Positions 59,016-64,000 of a DNA stretch of 64,000 bases are shown here, in pieces. The stretch is taken from positions 248,001 through 312,000 of the forward strand of contig NW_027506917.1 of NCBI RefSeq assembly GCF_052324685.1. Reading direction: 5' to 3'. Origin of the DNA: Brachyhypopomus gauderio. Its lineage: Eukaryota > Chordata > Actinopteri > Gymnotiformes > Hypopomidae. The position numbers were made by a program, and so were the translations under genes. The notes beneath the pieces are model-generated. The model was not told the DNA's origin, ran no database searches, and saw nothing but the letters and a program-made list of their open reading frames with translations. Each line of letters begins with the position of its first letter. Position 1 is the stretch's first letter.

Positions 59016-60349
59016 GATGCGTTCCAGATTGGCAACGGCTTTCTCCAAGATCTGCAGAAAATGAGGGGAAAACACCTACTTGGGTGACATTGCTGGAAGT
59101 AGAAAATGTGTTATTCAATTAAAATGAAGAAAAAAAAGAGAACCAGACTGCTTCATTGTGATACCTGCATGACAGAAGGCAATATGCATTGTGTCCTGGT
59201 CCACAAATTGCATTACTCCTCTTCTCCTGGAAGTCTGGGTGAAGATCAGGTTGCACAGCTGTCTGTGGTCTCTACTCCAGGAAGAAGCACTGGAGACCTA
59301 CATGATGGAGAGGAAGAAAGAGACAGAAAAGCAAAATAAAGACTTTGATGGGGTCAGAGACCTGACCCATCACCTGGACTGTGTATGTGTGTATATATAA
59401 GAGGAATAACTCACTAGAGGTCCTTCGTCCTCAGGGGAGGAGGGCCGTCTTCCAGGGCTTCCCTGGTGCTGGCCGGTAGAGCCCACGGTCATCGGCAGAA
59501 GGGGGGGAGGCAGGTCCTACTGAACCTGTAGGAGGAGGACAGGAAAAGTTGTAATGCTGAATGTGATGTTTAGCAAACAATAGCATACAGTTATGTTTGT
59601 GTATGTTGTACATGTTTCAATGGCGACGTATGTAGTCCTGCTCCAACGTAGGTGGTAGAGTCTAACAAAGTTGGGGCCGGGGCTACTCATTTAAATGCCG
59701 AGCATAGGATCTTTCAAGGGAGAACTTCACGGGGGCAGCGAGTGTGGCCAGACATGCCGCTAAGCTTTTACTGCACAGTTTTACCAATGTTTTATCCAGT
59801 TTAAGGGACTATGTTCATGTGTGTGCTGCACAAATTAAAAAACAATGGGTGAAGTCTATCGTTGGAGTTAAGTCATGTTTTCGGGGAAAACCCTGGCCTT
59901 TTCAGTGTATACATTGTTGTGAAGCCGCATCCACCCCCCCCCCCCCCAAAGGCATCTCCACAAAGACCAAACATAGTTCAATAGTTCAAAACATTTTGTT
60001 TTTATGTGGAAAAGTAAAAAGCATGATACATAGTGAGATTAGAACTTTGTATAAGAATCTATTAAAATGCTGTGTAGGTGATTAAAAGCCTGGAGGTGGG
60101 CGTGGAGGGGGTCCTCTTGGTGGGTCTGGTCTGGTGGAGAAAACAGCAGGGTCCGGTGTCTCCAGGGTCTGGGTGTGATTAGATTCATGTGACCTGAAAA
60201 GGCCACCTGAATCGATGGAGACACCCTTATACGTCACAGAAAATTCTGATTGCTGAAAAACACAAATAAGAGTAAAAATAAGTAAAGATGCCTTTAGGAA
60301 TCATTTTCTAAATACCCCATAAGTAAGTCTAAATGTATTCAGGTATGAG

Positions 60350-61301
60350 CAGTGTTGGGAACATTACTTTAAAAAAGTAATTATAGTTACTCACTACTTG
60401 TTCAAAAAAGTAACTGAGTTAGTAACTGAATTACTCTATAATAAAAGTAACTCGTTACCAGGGAAAGTAACTATTTGCATTACAGTACAAAAGTTATATG
60501 CCAATGAATAAGGATTTTTTGAAAAAGCAGTTTTCACAGTCAGTTGAAATGAGTAGATCATAAAGGTGTTTAAATTTTGACATTTATTGCACATCAACAT
60601 ACCAGTGCAGGATAAAATCCTTTATAATCCCAAAACTTTGGAAAAAAAGAAACAAAAGTAAACAGTTACACTATATAAAGTGCATTTACATCTATCAAAT
60701 TAAATTAAATTCTCTCAACCTGAGAACTGGTTTGTTCACAACAGAAGTAAACTTAACAATTAAACCTCTATTCTTAATTAAATAAATCAAATACCCAGTC
60801 TGGTAGACATTCAGGAACTTCAAGTATTTTCTTAAATAATGTTTATATCGCCAACTTGAATATGCAAATTTTTCTTCAGCTTACTTCTGACTCGCCATTT
60901 CTGTCTCTTCTCCGTTTGTGTCGTGTCACTGGAGTGCTTCGGCACGCGTGTAAAAACACTGGCTCTGATTGGCTACCATAACGCTGCCTTAGCCAATCGC
61001 TTACTGACTTGTTAAGATAAACAGGTGTTACACCGAGAACTTGTGACCTATCGAGATCTGTTACTCCTCACTAGCCTGGGCAGCGGTCCGCTCGCATTAC
61101 TGTTAGTATATCAATATATAGTAACGCACCGCTTTTAATGACCAGTAACGTCAACGGCGTTGTAACGACAGGAAAAGTAATTAATTATATTATCCCTTTA
61201 CTGACAAAATGACGCCATTACCTAACGCTGTTAAAAATAATGCATTCTTATTATTGTAATAATAATTATATTATAAATAATTATTGTTATTTGCAACACT
61301 G
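60350..61301. mobile_element. hAT-like non-autonomous element (right)
   Basis: The counterpart of 18581-19532, with CAGTGTTG and CAACACTG tips. Confidence 0.55.
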
Positions 61302-61877
61302 TATATGAATAACTGATGATTGATTGATTGATTGATTGATTATTATTAGTTCCATGTAATTTTTTGTAATGAGTTTACTGGTCTGGCCCCCTTGAGGTCC
61401 GATTAAGTTGTATTCGGCCCCCAGACCAAAATGAGTTTTTTGCTACTTTGACGATGCAAAACCCATAAAATGCAGGTGGTGGAGGTGAAGCTTCAGCACA
61501 AGTCCATCTACAGTGGGTGGCAGAGTGAGCACTGGTGGGTGCTCAACAATTCTACTGGATAGATGCAGAGGTGAGTCATGGGAACAGGTTCACAATTTCA
61601 GTAAGAATGGACATGCTACTGTCAACGTCCCTTCAACCTAATCTTTTCTTTGTAGTTGTAGCTTACCCTTCACCACTTTGCCAGCGCTAGTGCCGTGGCC
61701 TGCATCAAAGTAACGAAGAGTCTTGACTATAAGTATCAAGACCAGAGGACTTAACAACATCAAGAACTGATCGTCTGGATTATTAGAACAATCACCATTG
61801 TCAGTGTGCAAGGAACTGTGAGGAAAGCCAGAAAGAATCACCATCCGTGGACTATTCATCATCACCGTGGACAACCA

Positions 61878-62526
61878 TCAGGATTTCAGATTCGACCGTT
61901 ATGGGATTTTTGGTTATCAGCAGCTGATTATCAGTGCTCCTGTCACCCTCATCAGACCTCTACAACTAATTCAGAATGCTGCAGCATGACTGGTCTTCAA
62001 TCTCCCCAAGTTCTCACATGTGACTCCTCTGCTACGCTCTCTTCACTGGCTTCCAGTAGCGGCACGCATCAGATATAAAACCTTGATGCTTGCTTACAAA
62101 GCCAAAAATGGACTGGCCCCTCCCTACATGATGTCCATGGTCAAAAGCCGATCCGTACAGCGAATACTCAGAAACTCAAGATGGCTCGACTTGAAACTCC
62201 ATGCTTAAAGTCTCATGGAAGACAAAGCTCCAGACTATTCTCCGTCCTGGCTCCAAGATGGTGGAACAATATTCCATAAGCTGCTAGGACTGCAGAGTCT
62301 ATTGCTATCTTCAAGCGTAGACTGAAGACCCACCTGTTTGTTGAGTTCTTACCAGAGCACTAACTCAGCTGATACCACTTGAGGTTGTTCTTTAAATGGT
62401 ATGTCTGTCGATGGTTATTTGTGCTTCTTGGCAAATGTCTAACTTACAAAAACACTAGATAATGACATGGACTCCTGTAGTTTAGTAGTAGTCTGACTCA
62501 ATGGTATCTTGAATCCTGCAGTGTCT
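61878..62526 (+). mobile_element. L2/CR1-type LINE fragment, plus strand (right)
   Basis: The counterpart of 20109-20757, with the same blocks (LLRSLHWLPVAARIRY, LAYKAKNGLAPPYM). It ends at the same hAT-like terminus. Confidence 0.7.
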
Positions 62527-62806
62527 ACTGCAGGGGTCACCAACATTTTTGAAACTGGGAGCTACTTCTTGAATACCAATTATAGCGGAGGGCTACCAGA
62601 TTGATACACATCAATGGAACGAAAGTTGTTGAGGGGGGGGTGGGGGGTCGATTGCTAAGCGGACATCCAGCTGCCAGATGCTCAGGTACCAGATCAGGAA
62701 CAGAGGATTCACGTGTCTAACTGAACTGTTCAAATATGAGTGCTTAGGGAGGTGTTGTGATGCAGAGAGAAATAAACCACATTGGTCTCCCTGTTACCGT
62801 GCGTAG

Positions 62807-63406
62807 ATGTTTTGCAGATTTGCAGCAAGGCAGGCTCACTAGTCGTAGCTCTTCACAGAAGAAGAAGCTCCTGAGAGCCCTGAATGCCTGTATTTCAGTC
62901 AGATGCCCTGCGTTTGGAGAGGACTACGAACAGGTTCAGTTAAACAACCTCTGAGCCATTCAGAACACATCAGAACCACATGCAGTAGTCTGCAGGAACT
63001 GCACACAACCTTCTTTATTTTCTCACTCTGTTGCTGCTGAAGTCCAGGAGCAATGCTCTTCTGATGTACTGTCTTCCACAGGATGCCCATGAGTTCCTGA
63101 TGATGTGTTTGCTTCAGCTGAAAAAGGAGGGAGAGACACTCAGGGTTTCCTCCTTCTCTTACATCTGCCCTGTTGCAAATTTTTCAGTGGTGAGCAGTCT
63201 GACATTATCCACAAACATGCAGTAGAAACTAAAGTGACTAATGACATCTTGCTACCCTGACAAGGCACTACATCAGTGACGTAGCTGAGGAGAAAGGAGA
63301 AAGCTGGTTAACATTCAATGATTCAAAGGTTTCAAAAATGAATGAGCCAGCAATCCTTAAGCGCAGGGCAAGAACAGCCTACCTGCTCTTCTACATGCAA
63401 AGATAG
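62807..63406 (+). pseudogene. USP37-like ubiquitin protease pseudogene fragment (right)
   Basis: The counterpart of 21038-21637. The blocks are 62807-62933, 63082-63144 (DAHEFLMMCLLQLKKEGETL) and 63260-63406 (RHYISDVAEEKGESWLTFND to stop). The same middle portion and Cys box are missing. Confidence 0.75.
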
Positions 63407-64000
63407 GAGCTCACCTTCTCACTGAGGTATAGTAGGGGCAGTATCCCCCTAAACCCAACTCCATGCCAGGTCCAAGTGAAGATGACTGAAATGATGACTG
63501 ACAGAATTTCCAGCATCCTGTCCTCTAAGCCCTGTTTGTCCTTTCAACCCCATTACCATCTTCAACCCCGTTACCCTAGTCTCAACCCTGTCACACCTAC
63601 ATTTTAATACATAATTTTAAAAAAATGCATTGAAAAGTAATTTAATGTTTGTTGACTTCTGTCTAAAATGTTGAGTTATTATAAGCTTATTGATTTTTGT
63701 GAAGATTCTTTAGTTGAACCACACTTTTAATGAAAAATGACAAGAGCGCTTTCATGAAAAGGGACATTTCAGACTTTAGTATTGCAAAAAAGTGAGATTC
63801 TATATCATTTTTGTATTCACAGTTATTGAATTAGTGTTGAGGATATCTGATGAATATGAAAATATTGATTTCTTCAGAAATGCATTTTATGATCATATTC
63901 AGAGAGCTTCCACTGTGTACGTAATGGGGTTGAAGAAAAACATTGCCCAGATCTTGAAAAAATGACCAATAATAATAAAGAGCTAATGCCTGAGATGAGG

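Larger units (their letters stand above)
45945..64000. repeat. Right copy of large direct duplication
   Basis: This is the second copy of 1-22231 and is about 4.2 kb shorter, because it lacks the two left-only segments. The junctions are at 47452/47453 and at the single TTAA at 51536-51539. It begins inside the last codons of a P-element transposase whose upstream part (44642-45944) is present here, whereas the left copy's equivalent lies outside the window. The last base of the window corresponds to left position 22231. Confidence 0.97.

Noticed and set aside
1-64000. CRISPR arrays, bacterial operons, ribosome binding sites
   Set aside because: Introns, Tc1/hAT/LINE/SINE content and a PIM-like kinase identify the DNA as animal. 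The repeats present are not spacer-repeat arrays.

Overview
The window is vertebrate genomic DNA, almost certainly from a teleost fish. Coding sequence is sparse and split into short exons with GT/AG borders. The DNA is packed with fish-type transposons (Tc1/mariner, hAT, piggyBac-like, P-element/THAP9-like, L2-type LINE, a tRNA-derived SINE, solo LTRs) and microsatellites. There is a PIM-type kinase gene of the kind expanded in teleosts. An otophysan fish (characin, catfish or electric-fish relatives) is a guess from the SINE and repeat style only.

The dominant structure is a large direct duplication. Bases 1-22231 match 45945-64000 in the same order and orientation at very high identity, and both copies run off the window edges. 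Two large indels separate them: 1509-3891 (2383 bp) and 7978-9758 (1781 bp) are present only on the left. With these removed, the two copies differ by only about 11 bp net. The second indel is an exact TTAA-flanked piggyBac-like filled/empty site. Either this is a recent tandem segmental duplication with a period near 46 kb, or two haplotypes were laid end to end by the assembler.

Layout of the duplicated unit (left coordinates): end of a P-element transposase and its 3' flank (1-1104); hAT zinc-finger fragment (1136-1440); long hairpin MITE (1530-1679); 5' part of a broken P element with a THAP exon (2962-5174); a 6-kb stretch bounded by CACTA-like ends (5175-11207) that holds an 84-bp tandem repeat, a LINE 3' end and the piggyBac-like element; hAT fragment (11305-11833); an unrecognised multi-exon gene with a clear TATA promoter (13668-17296), whose reading frame is cut by a nonsense codon and whose last exon holds a solo LTR with 5-bp target duplications; repeats and a LINE fragment; and a USP37-like deubiquitinase pseudogene (21038-21637).

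The unduplicated middle (22232-45944) holds a Ulp1/SENP-like protease relic interrupted by another solo LTR (27879-29813), a frameshifted hAT transposase gene (29937-31703), a Tc1-like element with an uninterrupted 345-codon transposase (31812-33458), a minus-strand PIM-like kinase gene with six consistent exons (35186-37328), a second Tc1-like element that is broken (40765-42346), and the best-preserved P-element copy (42349-47048), itself split by a non-autonomous hAT with perfect 8-bp target duplications.

Only the PIM-like kinase and the 345-codon Tc1-like transposase look intact. The unknown TATA-driven gene is the best candidate for something undescribed. The rest is a well-preserved record of nested transposition and rearrangement.
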